Origin: Pelagibacteraceae bacterium AG-464-P07
GTDB taxonomy: Bacteria; Pseudomonadota; Alphaproteobacteria; Pelagibacterales; Pelagibacteraceae
Direction: 5' to 3'
Length of the DNA: 64,000 bases
NCBI GenBank assembly: GCA_003211695.1
Contig: QCSA01000005.1
Location: forward strand, 1 to 64,000
Positions 21,120 through 30,476 of this stretch are shown here, in pieces. The position numbers and the translations under genes are program-made. Below the pieces are notes generated by a model. The model was not told the DNA's origin, did no database searches, and saw only the letters and a list, made by a program, of their open reading frames with translations. Each line of letters opens with the position of its first letter. Positions within the stretch are counted from its first letter, which is position 1.

Positions 21120-22559
21120 TTATGCTGCTTTTTCACTTTTGTTTAGCTTTTGCTCTAAATATTTTCGAATTGATACTGTTGCGTCTCTACCATCTCTAAT
21201 TGCCCAAACAACTAAGGACGCTCCTCTGACTATATCTCCTGCGGCAAAAACACCAGAAAGATTTGTTTCCATAGTTTTTAAATTGATCTTTATAGTCCCC
21301 CATTTAGAGATAGATAGTTCTGGGGAGTTAAATAATTTTGGTAAATCTTCAGGATCAAAACCCAAGGCATTAATTGCCATATCCGCTTTCATTTCAAATT
21401 CAGAATTTGGGACAGACTCAGGTTTTTTTCTTCCAGATGAATCAGCCTCACCAAGTTTCATCCTCTCTAATAACACTGAAGAAATTTGCAATGTACCAAT
21501 AAATTTTTTTGGATTTGATAACCAGATAAACTCAACCCCTTCTTCTTCTGCATTATGTACTTCTCTCGCAGAACCGGGCATATTTTCTTTATCTCTTCTA
21601 TATAAACACTTTACTGATTTTGCGCCTTGTCTTACTGCAGTTCTAACGCAATCCATTCCGGTATCACCTCCACCAATTATAATAATGTCTTTATTTTCAG
21701 CATTGAGTATTCCGTTATCAAAATTTTCTACTCTATCCCCCAGGCCTTTCCGATTGGATGCCGTTAAAAATTCCATGGCTGGGAAAATATTTTTTAAATC
21801 AGAGCCAGGTAAATTAATTTCTCGTGGTTTATAAACGCCAGTTGCTATAAGTATTGCATCATGTTTTTTTCTTAATTCATCAAGAGATATATTTTTTCCA
21901 ACCTCAAAATCTTGTTTGAACTTTATTCCACTCTCCTTTAAAAGATTGGTTCTTCTTTCAACAGTAAATTTTTCTAGTTTAAAGTTTGGTATTCCGTAAA
22001 TCAAAAGTCCACCTGGTCGATCGTATCGATCGTAAATAGCTATTTTATATCCTAATTTTCTTAGCTCTTCCGCACAAGCTAGTCCAGCTGGTCCTGCTCC
22101 TATGATACCAACGGATTGATCTATTTCTTTCAAAACTTTAATTGGTTTAATCCACCCCTTTTCCCACGCAGTATCTGTTATGTATTTTTCAACAGATCCG
22201 ATTGTAACGGTTCCATGTCCTGCTCTTTCAATTACGCAATTACCTTCACACAAACGATCTTGGGGGCAAATACTTCCGCAAATCTCTGGCATATTATTTG
22301 TGCTGTGAACTATTTCATGAGCTTCTTGAAGCCTATCTTCGGCAGTCAGCTTCAACCAATCAGGAATATTGTTGTGTAAAGGACAATGAACTTGGCAAAA
22401 AGGAACCCCACATTGTGAACATCTGCTGGATTGTTCTTTTGCTTTCTCGTGAATGAATGCATCATAGATTTCTTTAAAATCTTTAGTTCTTGCACCACTA
22501 GTTCTTTTGGTTGGCATTTGCATGCCAACGTTTACAAATTTAAGCATTTTATCTGGCAT
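21120..22559 (-). CDS. gltD: Glutamate synthase small subunit (FAD/NADPH)
   Basis: GOGAT beta chain. The N-terminal 4Fe-4S region is CSQCGVPFCQVHCPLHNNIP. The FAD GxGxxG motif is IIGAGPAGLACAEEL and the NADPH motif is IIGGGDTGMDC. It passes NADPH electrons to GltB. The frame stays open 40 codons further upstream. The start at 22559 (MPDKMLKFVN) is preferred because an AAGGA sits 7 nt before it and the extra residues are hydrophobic and untypical. This gives 479 aa, normal for the family. It is co-transcribed with gltB. Confidence 0.98.
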   Translation of the reverse strand: MPDKMLKFVNVGMQMPTKRTSGARTKDFKEIYDAFIHEKAKEQSSRCSQCGVPFCQVHCPLHNNIPDWLKLTAEDRLQEAHEIVHSTNNMPEICGSICPQDRLCEGNCVIERAGHGTVTIGSVEKYITDTAWEKGWIKPIKVLKEIDQSVGIIGAGPAGLACAEELRKLGYKIAIYDRYDRPGGLLIYGIPNFKLEKFTVERRTNLLKESGIKFKQDFEVGKNISLDELRKKHDAILIATGVYKPREINLPGSDLKNIFPAMEFLTASNRKGLGDRVENFDNGILNAENKDIIIIGGGDTGMDCVRTAVRQGAKSVKCLYRRDKENMPGSAREVHNAEEEGVEFIWLSNPKKFIGTLQISSVLLERMKLGEADSSGRKKPESVPNSEFEMKADMAINALGFDPEDLPKLFNSPELSISKWGTIKINLKTMETNLSGVFAAGDIVRGASLVVWAIRDGRDATVSIRKYLEQKLNKSEKAA

Positions 22560-22673
22560 AATATTTTCCTTATAAACTTCTACTTTTATACCAATAAAAA
22601 TAAGGCTAAAAGGATTTTTAGGACATAAAAACTGACCTATATTTTGAAAAACCCAGTAAATAAGTGATTTATT

Positions 22674-22692
22674 TTGCATATCTGCTATGCAA
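22674..22692. promoter_or_regulatory. 19-bp inverted repeat upstream of uppP
   Basis: TTGCATA, 5-nt spacer, TATGCAA: a perfect 7-bp inverted repeat ending 11 bp before the uppP start, in the gap shared with divergent gltD. It could be a repressor operator or a hairpin near the ribosome-binding site. No regulator family is recognised, so the function is a guess. Confidence 0.3.
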
Positions 22693-22703
22693 TACTATTT
22701 TTA

Positions 22704-23471
22704 ATGCTTTCTTCAGTTGAAATATTAATTCTAGGAGCAATTCAAGGTATTTCAGAATTTTTGCCAGTTAGTTCTGCTGCTCATCTTGTATTATTTTCCA
22801 AGTATTACGAATTTAGCAATCAAAACTTATTAATAGATATTAGTTTACATCTTGGATCTTTAATTGCGATTATATTTTATTTTAGAAAAGATTTATTTGA
22901 TTTCGTTCGAAATAAAAGTTTCTTAATCAAAATTGTATTAGGTACTATTCCAATAATTCCTGTTGGTTACATTCTTTACCAAACTGGATTAATTAATCAT
23001 TTAAGAAGTTTAGAAGTCATTGGTTGGATGAGTTTAATATTTGGTATCTTATTATATATTAGTGATAAGTTCAAAATCACAAAAAAAATTGATACTGAAT
23101 TTACTAACAGCTCAGCGATCATCATTGGCTTATTTCAAGTTCTAGCTTTAATACCCGGAGTTAGTAGATCGGGTATTACTATTACATCAGGAAGACTCTT
23201 GGGTTTTAGTAGATTTGACTCGGCTAAAATCTCATTTTTCCTATCAATACCTACTTTAGGTGCAGCGAGTTTTTTAGGAATTTACAATATTTATAAAGAA
23301 GGTAGTACTGAGCTAAACTTCTTATCAATCATTGCTGTTATATTTTCTTTTATTTTTTCTTATTTTACAATTTCGATTTTTCTAAATTTTATTAAAAAAT
23401 TTAGTTTAAACATATTTATAATTTACAGAATATTACTGTCTTTATTTATATTAGCTGTAGTTTATTTATAA
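22704..23471 (+). CDS. uppP: Undecaprenyl-diphosphatase (UppP/BacA)
   Basis: 255-aa polytopic membrane phosphatase that recycles C55-PP to C55-P for peptidoglycan and LPS export. Both signature motifs are present: GAIQGISEFLPVSSAAHL near the N-terminus and PGVSRSG in the middle. I chose ATG 22704 rather than the in-frame TTG at 22674, because MLSSVEILILGAIQG is the classic N-terminus. A 7-5-7 inverted repeat lies immediately upstream. The 3' end overlaps the converging DMT transporter gene by 6 bp. Confidence 0.96.
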   Translation: MLSSVEILILGAIQGISEFLPVSSAAHLVLFSKYYEFSNQNLLIDISLHLGSLIAIIFYFRKDLFDFVRNKSFLIKIVLGTIPIIPVGYILYQTGLINHLRSLEVIGWMSLIFGILLYISDKFKITKKIDTEFTNSSAIIIGLFQVLALIPGVSRSGITITSGRLLGFSRFDSAKISFFLSIPTLGAASFLGIYNIYKEGSTELNFLSIIAVIFSFIFSYFTISIFLNFIKKFSLNIFIIYRILLSLFILAVVYL

Positions 23472-24359
23472 CTTATCTTTTTCAACAATTGGTGCAAGTT
23501 GAGACAACAAAACACCTCCAAGTATCAATGTGCAGCCTATAATATTATTTAAACCTAAAATCTGATTGAGAATTATCCATGCCGAGATTGCTGCAAAAAC
23601 TCCTTCGAGTGACATTACAATAGCGGCAGGTGCTGCTGAAATATGTCTTTGACCAAAAAGTTGTAAAACGAATGCTGCTCCTCCTGATAAAATTCCAGCA
23701 TACAAAATCTCTAATGTTTCTAATTTGATTTTAGAAAAATCAAATTCTTCAAATAAAATCACTAGTAAGAAAGATAATATTGATACCAAAAGATTTTGTA
23801 TAAAAGCAATAAAAAAAGGTAGATCAAATTTTCTTACCAGTTTTCCTATGTAAATAATGTGCAACGCCCAAAATATAGCACCAATTAACACCAAACCATC
23901 ACCAAATCGAGTGGAAGCTTCGGTAATATCACTTAAAAAATAGCCTCCAATAACACACGCAAAAACGGAAGGCCATATAGACCAGTGTAATTTTTCAGAA
24001 AACAAAAAATAAATAATTATTGGTACCATTGGTACGTAAAAAATTGTAAAAAAAGCAGAATTAGCTACATTTGTATAAAGCAATGAAACTTGTTGAAATA
24101 CAGTTGCTAAAAATAAAAATACCCCAACGGGTATCATAAGCTTAATAAATTGACTTGGTTCAGCTTTTATTTGTGTAGGTATTTTTTTTTTTTCAAACAA
24201 TAAAACAAAAGGAGCGACAGCTAAAAAACCCACAAAAAATCTAACAGAGTTAAAAGTGAATGGACCTATATTATCCATACCCGTATCTTGAGCAATAAAT
24301 GTTGTACCCCAAATTAATGTGCAAATAACCAAACAGATAAACGATATTATCTTTTGCAT
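23466..24359 (-). CDS. EamA/DMT-family transporter
   Basis: 297-aa membrane protein with about ten predicted transmembrane helices arranged as two EamA repeats. The opening segment FICLVICTLIWGTTFIAQD, with NSVRFFVG after it, is the recurring family signature. The C-terminal repeat contains AAPAAIVMSLEGVFAAISAW. Members export amino acids, nucleobases or other metabolites; the substrate cannot be predicted. It lies 9 bp downstream of the acyltransferase gene and is likely the third gene of the PDH operon. Confidence 0.9.
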   Translation of the reverse strand: MQKIISFICLVICTLIWGTTFIAQDTGMDNIGPFTFNSVRFFVGFLAVAPFVLLFEKKKIPTQIKAEPSQFIKLMIPVGVFLFLATVFQQVSLLYTNVANSAFFTIFYVPMVPIIIYFLFSEKLHWSIWPSVFACVIGGYFLSDITEASTRFGDGLVLIGAIFWALHIIYIGKLVRKFDLPFFIAFIQNLLVSILSFLLVILFEEFDFSKIKLETLEILYAGILSGGAAFVLQLFGQRHISAAPAAIVMSLEGVFAAISAWIILNQILGLNNIIGCTLILGGVLLSQLAPIVEKDKL

Positions 24360-24368
24360 AGGAGGGTA

Positions 24369-25307
24369 TTATATTGCTAATTTATATGCGAAATCTTTTC
24401 CTAGACTTTCTCGTAAATGCTTACAAAATCTAGCTCCGTCAGCGCCATCTATTATTCTGTGATCATAGGATAAAGATAAAGGAAGCATTGTACGTGTTTC
24501 AAATTTACCACCAATAAAAACTTGTTTAACTTCTGATCTACCAACCCCAAGAATAGCAACTTCAGGCTGATTTATTATTGGTGTAAAAAAACTACCTCCG
24601 ATTCCTCCTAAACTTGAAATAGTCATAGATCCTCCGAAAAATTCTTTTTTATCAATTTTTAGATTTCTACAAGCTTCACTCATTCTTTTTAAATCTGAGC
24701 TGATAGTATTTATATCTTTTTTATCTGCATCTCTAATTTTTGGAACCATGAGGCCATGGGGAGTATCTACTGCTATACCAATATGAAAATATTTTTTTAA
24801 AATCATTTTTTCATTAGCAATATCTAAAGATGAATTAAAAATTGGAGAATCAATTAGTGCTTTAACCAAGGCTCTTATAATAAATGATAAGGGTGTAGTT
24901 TTAACTATTTCACCAGTATGAATATCTCTTAGAGAATTTCTAAATTGTTCCATTTCAGTTATGTCTACCTCATCATGTTGCGTAACATGTGGAATTTCAG
25001 TCCAAGATTTTACCAAATGTGGACGTGCAATTTTTTTTATTCTAGGAATTGGTTGAATATCAACTTCTCCAAATTCAGAAAGATCATATTTTTGAATTTC
25101 TTTAATCTCTTTTTCTGAAGTAATTTCTGGTTCCTTCTTGGAAATTACTTTGGCAAAAGATTCTTTAATAAAAGATTTAACATCATCTTCTGAAACTCTA
25201 CCTGCTCTTTGGGAACCTCTTATTTTTTCTATATTCGCACCTAACTCACGAGCAAATTTTCTTACTTTGGGGCTGGCACTAATTATTGAAGATTTTTTTT
25301 CTAACAT
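24369..25307 (-). CDS. aceF: Pyruvate dehydrogenase E2 core (dihydrolipoyl acetyltransferase) lacking a lipoyl domain
   Basis: 312 aa. It contains a peripheral-subunit-binding domain (about 9-52, ASPKVRKFARELG through GRVSEDDVKSFI) and the trimeric catalytic acetyltransferase domain (about 85-312) ending with the active-site motif SYDHRIIDGADG. Normal bacterial E2p has one to three N-terminal lipoyl domains; here there is none. The start codon sits one base after the E1 stop, so no upstream exon-like stretch is missing. The lipoyl domain is instead on the upstream E1 gene. The sequence resembles beta/gammaproteobacterial-type AceF. Confidence 0.93.
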   Translation of the reverse strand: MLEKKSSIISASPKVRKFARELGANIEKIRGSQRAGRVSEDDVKSFIKESFAKVISKKEPEITSEKEIKEIQKYDLSEFGEVDIQPIPRIKKIARPHLVKSWTEIPHVTQHDEVDITEMEQFRNSLRDIHTGEIVKTTPLSFIIRALVKALIDSPIFNSSLDIANEKMILKKYFHIGIAVDTPHGLMVPKIRDADKKDINTISSDLKRMSEACRNLKIDKKEFFGGSMTISSLGGIGGSFFTPIINQPEVAILGVGRSEVKQVFIGGKFETRTMLPLSLSYDHRIIDGADGARFCKHLRESLGKDFAYKLAI

Positions 25308-25308
25308 T

Positions 25309-28300
25309 TTACAATACCGTTGGTATAGGCTTGTTTTTATCTATTTTATATTTTTTCATCGCTCTAACTGCATCTTTTGATGGCATAAGTTGTTCTTTAG
25401 CTAAAGCGCTCAATGCATAAGCTACAATATGTTCTTTATCAACTTCGAAAAATTCTCTTAATTTTTTTCTACTATCGCTTCTGCCGTATCCATCGGTTCC
25501 AAAAGAATAAAACGGTTTTGTAATATAAGGTCTTATTTGATCCGAATAACTTCTAATATAATCAGAAGCAGCAATAATTATTCCTTCTCTTTTGCCCAAA
25601 CACTTTTCTACATATGATTTTTCTGATTTTTCTGTTGGATTAAGAAGATTTTTTCTTTCTATCTCTATACCATCTTTTCTTAACTCATTGAAACTTGTTG
25701 CGCTCCAAACGTCACTATCAATATTGTAATCTTTGCTTAAAATTTCTGCAGCGGCTATCATCTCTCTTAAAATTGTTCCACATCCTAACAACTGAATTTT
25801 TATTTTTCCTTTATTTTTAAATTCTTTGAATAAGTACATTCCCTTAAGTATGCCTTTTTGACAATCGTATGGCATTTTTGGATGTTTATAGTTTTCATTC
25901 ATAACCGTAATGTAATAATAAATATTTTCCTGATTATCATGCATTCGCTTTAGTCCTTCTCTTAAAATAATTGCCAATTCATAAGAGAAGGTTGGATCGT
26001 AACTTACACAATTGGGAATAGTTGAAGCTAATAAATGACTATGACCATCTTGATGTTGTAATCCCTCGCCTGCAAGAGTGGTTCTACCTGATGTAGCTCC
26101 AATAAGAAATCCCCTTGTTTGCGCGTCTCCTGCTGCCCAAGCAAAATCCATTACTCTTTGAAAACCAAACATAGAGTAAAAAAGGTATATTGGTATCATT
26201 TCTAAATCATGATTTGTATATGCCGTCCCTGCTGCAATCCAAGAAGACATAGCTCCTGCTTCAGTTATTCCTTCTTCCAAGACTTGACCTTTTTTATCTT
26301 CTTTATAGGAACTGAGCTGTTCAGAATCTTCTGGTTCGTACTTTTGTCCCTCATGAGCATAAATTCCAATTTTTTGGAAAAACCCTTCCATTCCAAAGGT
26401 TCTGGCTTCATCAGGAATAATAGGAACTAACCTTGGCGCAATGTTTTTGTCTCTCAATAAATTTGTTAACATTCTGACCAATGCCATAGTAGTTGACATT
26501 TCACGATTTCCTGAAGATTTCAGCATATTTTCAAAAATATCTCTTGAAGGTTTCTCAATTGGTTTTGCATAAGAAGTTCGTTCAGGTAAATTCCCTCCAA
26601 GCTTCATTCTTCTTTCTTTTATATATTTTATTTCCTCAGACTTTTCGTTAGGTTTATAAAATTCAATATTTTTCACTTGTTTATCTGTCAGTGGAATATC
26701 AAAGCGATCTCTGTAATAAATTAAGTCTTCTTCACCCAATTTTTTATGCTGATGGGTTATGTTGGTACTTTCACCAGATTTTCCCATACCATATCCTTTA
26801 ATAGTTTTTGCAAGAATAACAGTTGGTTGACCTTTGGTTTTCATTGCCGCATCATAAGCGGCATAAACTTTATGAGGATCATGCCCTCCTCTGTTGAGTC
26901 TCCATACATCATTGTCAGTCATTGTTGAAACTAGGTCTTTTAATTTAGGATATTTTCCAAAAAATTTTTCTCTAACATAAGCTCCACCTTTAGCTTTAAA
27001 CGCTTGATATTCTCCATCAACACATTCGTCCATTCTTTTGATAAGCAAACCACTTTTATCCTTAGCAAGTAAAGGATCCCAATACGATCCCCAAATAACT
27101 TTTATTACATTCCATCCAGCTCCTCTAAAAATACCTTCTAGTTCTTGGATAATTTTTCCGTTTCCTCTAACTGGACCATCCAATCTCTGTAAATTACAGT
27201 TGATCACAAATATAAGATTGTCTAATTTTTCTCTTGATGCTAATCCAATTGCTCCTAAAGATTCTGGTTCGTCCATTTCCCCATCGCCTAAAAATGTCCA
27301 AATTTTTCTATTTTCTTCTTTTAATAAACCTCTATTAATTAAATATTTTGTAAACCTTGCTTGATATATTGACATTATAGAACCCAGGCCCATTGATACT
27401 ATTGGAAACTGCCAAAATTTAGGCATTAACCATGGATGAGGATAAGATGAAAGTCCTCCTCCACCAACTTCTTGTCTAAAATTACTTAATTGTTTTGCAG
27501 CAAGTCTTCCTTCTAGGAAAGCTCGTGCATACATCCCAGGTGCACTATGGCCTTGAAAATAAATAAGATCACCTCCAAATTTATTATTTTTAGCTCTCCA
27601 AAAATGGTTCATTCCAACATCATAAAGTGTAGCTGCAGAAGCAAATGTGCCAATATGTCCACCAAGTTCAGGATTTTTTTTGTTTGCTTTTACAACCATA
27701 GCTGCTGCATTCCATCTAATTAAAGATCGTATCCTTCTTTCTATATTTTGATCACCCGGAGACTTCACTTCTGATTCAGTGGGTATGGTATTAATATAAG
27801 GGGTAATCCTAGTTAAAGGTCGATTAGAACCTTCTTTATAAGCTTCATCAATTAATTTCTTAAGTAAATAATGAGCACGGTCTGTACCGTCTTTTGCAAC
27901 CACTGCCGTTAGAGAATCTAGCCATTCTTGTGTTTCCGTTGGATCGATATCAGAACCATTTGGACGTGCGTAAACTTTTTGTGGTAATTTTTCTTTTGGT
28001 ATTTGAATTATTGTTGATTCTGCCTCTTTAATAATTTTTTCTGTCTCTGGCAAAAGATCATCTTCTTTTAACACCAAGGGTTTAGTTTTTTCTTTTTCTT
28101 GTTCTGAAGATTGTTGCTCAGCTTTTATCTCCTCAACATCTATTAAAGCCAAAACACTTCCTTTTGAAACTTTGTCTCCTATATTAACTTTTAATGCAGA
28201 AATTTTTCCTGCAAATGGTGATGGCACCTCTACGCTAGATTTGTCACTTTCTAGTGTAACAACTGGATCATTTTTGTTGATTGTATCGCCTGGCTTAACT

Positions 28301-28365
28301 AAAATTTCTATGATTTCAACACTTTCGAAATCACCAATATCAGGAACGGATATTTCTGTAGTCAT
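25309..28365 (-). CDS. aceE: Pyruvate dehydrogenase E1, homodimeric type, with N-terminal lipoyl domain
   Basis: 1018 aa against about 890 for ordinary AceE. Residues 1-80 are a complete lipoyl domain, with acceptor lysine K42 in ESDKSSVEVPSP. A charged linker (about 80-140) follows, then a full homodimeric E1 starting at DIDPTETQEWLDSL. The E1 part keeps the ThDP motif GDGEMDEPES, the active-site His segment TNITHQHKK and the catalytic Glu segment LEEGITEAGA. It decarboxylates pyruvate and would acetylate its own tethered lipoyl group. It is first in an operon with lipoyl-less aceF (1-nt gap) and a DMT transporter. No E3 gene is nearby. Confidence 0.96.
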   Translation of the reverse strand: MTTEISVPDIGDFESVEIIEILVKPGDTINKNDPVVTLESDKSSVEVPSPFAGKISALKVNIGDKVSKGSVLALIDVEEIKAEQQSSEQEKEKTKPLVLKEDDLLPETEKIIKEAESTIIQIPKEKLPQKVYARPNGSDIDPTETQEWLDSLTAVVAKDGTDRAHYLLKKLIDEAYKEGSNRPLTRITPYINTIPTESEVKSPGDQNIERRIRSLIRWNAAAMVVKANKKNPELGGHIGTFASAATLYDVGMNHFWRAKNNKFGGDLIYFQGHSAPGMYARAFLEGRLAAKQLSNFRQEVGGGGLSSYPHPWLMPKFWQFPIVSMGLGSIMSIYQARFTKYLINRGLLKEENRKIWTFLGDGEMDEPESLGAIGLASREKLDNLIFVINCNLQRLDGPVRGNGKIIQELEGIFRGAGWNVIKVIWGSYWDPLLAKDKSGLLIKRMDECVDGEYQAFKAKGGAYVREKFFGKYPKLKDLVSTMTDNDVWRLNRGGHDPHKVYAAYDAAMKTKGQPTVILAKTIKGYGMGKSGESTNITHQHKKLGEEDLIYYRDRFDIPLTDKQVKNIEFYKPNEKSEEIKYIKERRMKLGGNLPERTSYAKPIEKPSRDIFENMLKSSGNREMSTTMALVRMLTNLLRDKNIAPRLVPIIPDEARTFGMEGFFQKIGIYAHEGQKYEPEDSEQLSSYKEDKKGQVLEEGITEAGAMSSWIAAGTAYTNHDLEMIPIYLFYSMFGFQRVMDFAWAAGDAQTRGFLIGATSGRTTLAGEGLQHQDGHSHLLASTIPNCVSYDPTFSYELAIILREGLKRMHDNQENIYYYITVMNENYKHPKMPYDCQKGILKGMYLFKEFKNKGKIKIQLLGCGTILREMIAAAEILSKDYNIDSDVWSATSFNELRKDGIEIERKNLLNPTEKSEKSYVEKCLGKREGIIIAASDYIRSYSDQIRPYITKPFYSFGTDGYGRSDSRKKLREFFEVDKEHIVAYALSALAKEQLMPSKDAVRAMKKYKIDKNKPIPTVL

Positions 28366-28546
28366 AGTTTATTGTTTTAATTATAACACAATTTCATCTT
28401 TTTTTAGCCATGTAAATATTGATAGTTCAGTTATGAGTTTAATTTTAGAAAATATATCAAAATTATTTGAACCTAAATATCAAAGTTTAGATTCAAGAAT
28501 TTGGGTTCAAAAACTAATTTTAAAAAAATATTTGCTAAAAAAGAAT

Positions 28547-29737
28547 CTAAGAATTGCGCTCTAAACACATCGCAATTCCCATGCCACCACCAATACATAG
28601 AGTGGCTAAACCTTTTTTAGAATTTCTTTTAATCATTTCGTGCAAAAGTGTCACGAGTATTCTAGTTCCGGAAGCTCCGATAGGATGACCAAGAGCAATA
28701 GCTCCTCCGTTAACATTGACTTTTTCTTTAGGTATTTCTAGATCCTTAATGACTGCTAAACTTTGAGCTGCAAATGCTTCATTTGATTCTATTAAATCCA
28801 AATCACTTGTTTTCCATCCAGCTTTTTTTAAAGCCTTTTTTGATGCTGGAATTGGCCCTGAACCCATTAAAGATGGATCTACCCCACAAGTTGCCCATGA
28901 AACAATTCTAGCTAAGGACTCTACATTTCTTTTATTGGCCTCATTTTGACTCATTAAAACAACTGCTGCAGCACCATCATTAATGCCTGAAGCATTTCCT
29001 GCTGTTACAGTTCCGTTTTTTTTAAATACTGGATTTAGTCTTCTAAGAGTTTCCAATGTCATTTTTTCTCTAGGATGTTCATCAACTTTAAATATGGTAT
29101 TGCCCCTTTTAGATTTTAAAACTACTGGAACTATTTCATTTTTAAATTTTCCATCTTTTTGTGCTTTTGCAGTTTTAGTTTGAGATAATAAAGCAAAATT
29201 ATCTTGATCTTTTCTGGTAATTTTCCATTTGTTAGCGACATTCTCAGCGGTAATTCCCATGTGATAACCGTTAAAGGCATCCCAAAGTCCGTCCTTGATC
29301 ATTGTATCTACAAGTTTTGATTTCATTAATTTATTTCCGTTGCGAAAATTAATTGCATGGGGTGCATTCGACATACTCTCTTGACCCCCCGCAATCACAA
29401 TTTGCGAATCATCAGACATAATTGCTTGATATCCAGCTGCTACTGATCTTAATCCTGAACCACAAACTTGATTAATAACATACGCTGTTTTGCTAATAGG
29501 AAGACCAGCCTGAATGGCTGCTTGCCGTGCAGGATTTTGCCCTGCAGCCCCTGTCAACACTTGACCCATAATTAATTCATCAACATCGTTTGGTTTTAAT
29601 TTTGATTTTCTTATAGCCTCTTTGACAACAATAGATCCAAGATCTTGTCCTTGCATCTTCTTAAGAGAACCACCAAATGTTCCAATTGCAGTTCTTACCG
29701 CTGAAGTAATTACTATTTTTTTTTTGTTTAATTTCAT
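28547..29737 (-). CDS. atoB: Acetyl-CoA acetyltransferase (thiolase II)
   Basis: 396-aa biosynthetic/degradative thiolase interconverting acetoacetyl-CoA and two acetyl-CoA. Catalytic residues are visible: acylated C92 in [10 protein letters not shown]351 in [11 protein letters not shown] and proton-donor C381 in CIGGGMG. The length is exactly that expected for the PhaA/AtoB group. It is a single-gene unit, separated by 181 bp from aceE downstream and divergent from tRNA-Arg. Together with acetoacetyl-CoA synthetase (35.6-37.5 kb) it would complete acetoacetate use; no phaB or phaC is seen here. Confidence 0.96.
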   Translation of the reverse strand: MKLNKKKIVITSAVRTAIGTFGGSLKKMQGQDLGSIVVKEAIRKSKLKPNDVDELIMGQVLTGAAGQNPARQAAIQAGLPISKTAYVINQVCGSGLRSVAAGYQAIMSDDSQIVIAGGQESMSNAPHAINFRNGNKLMKSKLVDTMIKDGLWDAFNGYHMGITAENVANKWKITRKDQDNFALLSQTKTAKAQKDGKFKNEIVPVVLKSKRGNTIFKVDEHPREKMTLETLRRLNPVFKKNGTVTAGNASGINDGAAAVVLMSQNEANKRNVESLARIVSWATCGVDPSLMGSGPIPASKKALKKAGWKTSDLDLIESNEAFAAQSLAVIKDLEIPKEKVNVNGGAIALGHPIGASGTRILVTLLHEMIKRNSKKGLATLCIGGGMGIAMCLERNS

Positions 29738-29864
29738 AATTTAATTTACTTAGTTAAATAATAAAATAAATCTGATCAATAACAACATACTACATAAACA
29801 TTACAAAGAAATTATGCACAAAGACGCTTTAAATAAGACATATTCTTTGATAGAAAAACACTGA

Positions 29865-29941
29865 GCGCCTGTAGCTCAACTGGATAGAGCGCTTGGCTAC
29901 GGACCAGGAGGTTCTGGGTTCGACTCCTAGCAGGCGCACCA
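29865..29941 (+). tRNA. tRNA-Arg (anticodon ACG)
   Basis: 77-nt cloverleaf with encoded CCA. The acceptor stem GCGCCTG pairs with CAGGCGC. The anticodon stem CTTGG/CCAGG encloses loop CTACGGA, so the anticodon is ACG (inosine-modified, reads CGN). The T arm contains GGTTCGACTCC. It lies between the divergent thiolase gene and a small membrane ORF. Confidence 0.97.
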
Positions 29942-29960
29942 AAAATAAAGGCTTTAAAAT

Positions 29961-30062
29961 ATGAATTTTAAATGGCTAACACATATTCCTTTACAAAAAG
30001 CTGTTATTTATTTTTTTATTCTTATATTTCTTATTCTTTTATTTTTAGCGTTTATTTTTTAA
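29961..30062 (+). CDS. Possible 33-aa single-span membrane peptide
   Basis: ATG to TAA ORF of 33 codons, 20 bp after tRNA-Arg and 9 bp before the thioesterase gene. The protein is a short polar head (MNFKWLTHIPLQKA) followed by about 19 uninterrupted hydrophobic residues, so it would be a single transmembrane helix. An AAAGG lies about 9 nt upstream. In such AT-rich DNA Phe/Ile/Leu-rich ORFs arise by chance, so only conservation would establish it. Confidence 0.35.
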   Translation: MNFKWLTHIPLQKAVIYFFILIFLILLFLAFIF

Positions 30063-30070
30063 ATTAGATT

Positions 30071-30466
30071 ATGAGCGAAGAATTTAAACAAATTAGTACC
30101 TCAAGTGGCTTTATGAAACACAACGGAGGTATTCTGTTCAGAACTATTTCTGAAAATGAATATGAATTTAAAACTAAAATTAATGAAAATCATCTAAATG
30201 CAGCAAAGATTACTCATGGCGGTTTTATTGCAGCTTTGACAGATGCTGGAGTTGGTACAGCTGCCCACAGAGCAACGGGTGAAAACATGTGCGTAACTAT
30301 TTCTTTAGAATTAAAATTCATTTCTCAAGTTAAATTAGGCCAAGAATTAATAGGATTGGTTAAAGTTCAAAAAAAAACTAAATCATTAGTTTTTTTGACT
30401 TGTGAATTAAGAGCCGATAATAAAATTGCAGCAACTGCTTCTGGAGTTTGGAAAATAATCAAATAA
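30071..30466 (+). CDS. PaaI-family hotdog thioesterase
   Basis: 131-aa single hotdog domain. The family motif HGGFIAALTDAGVGTAA (from H49) contains the substrate-binding HGG and the catalytic acidic position (D58). Members hydrolyse aryl- or acyl-CoA esters in the cytoplasm as tetramers. The actual substrate is unknown. The gene sits alone between the small membrane ORF and a convergent DUF4346-like gene, 10 bp away. Confidence 0.9.
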   Translation: MSEEFKQISTSSGFMKHNGGILFRTISENEYEFKTKINENHLNAAKITHGGFIAALTDAGVGTAAHRATGENMCVTISLELKFISQVKLGQELIGLVKVQKKTKSLVFLTCELRADNKIAATASGVWKIIK

Positions 30467-30476
30467 TAGATTATTT

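Noticed and set aside
21139-21834. 231-codon open frame antisense to gltD
   Set aside because: GltD is unmistakable on the other strand with all cofactor motifs; the antisense frame is a by-product of its codon use and has no family resemblance.
22560-22679. 40-residue N-terminal extension of GltD
   Set aside because: No family counterpart, starts with TTG, and a good ribosome-binding site precedes the ATG at 22559.
28433-28564. 43-codon plus-strand ORF between aceE and the thiolase gene
   Set aside because: Overlaps the thiolase end, lacks a ribosome-binding site and has no recognisable features beyond A/T-driven Lys/Leu/Ile content.
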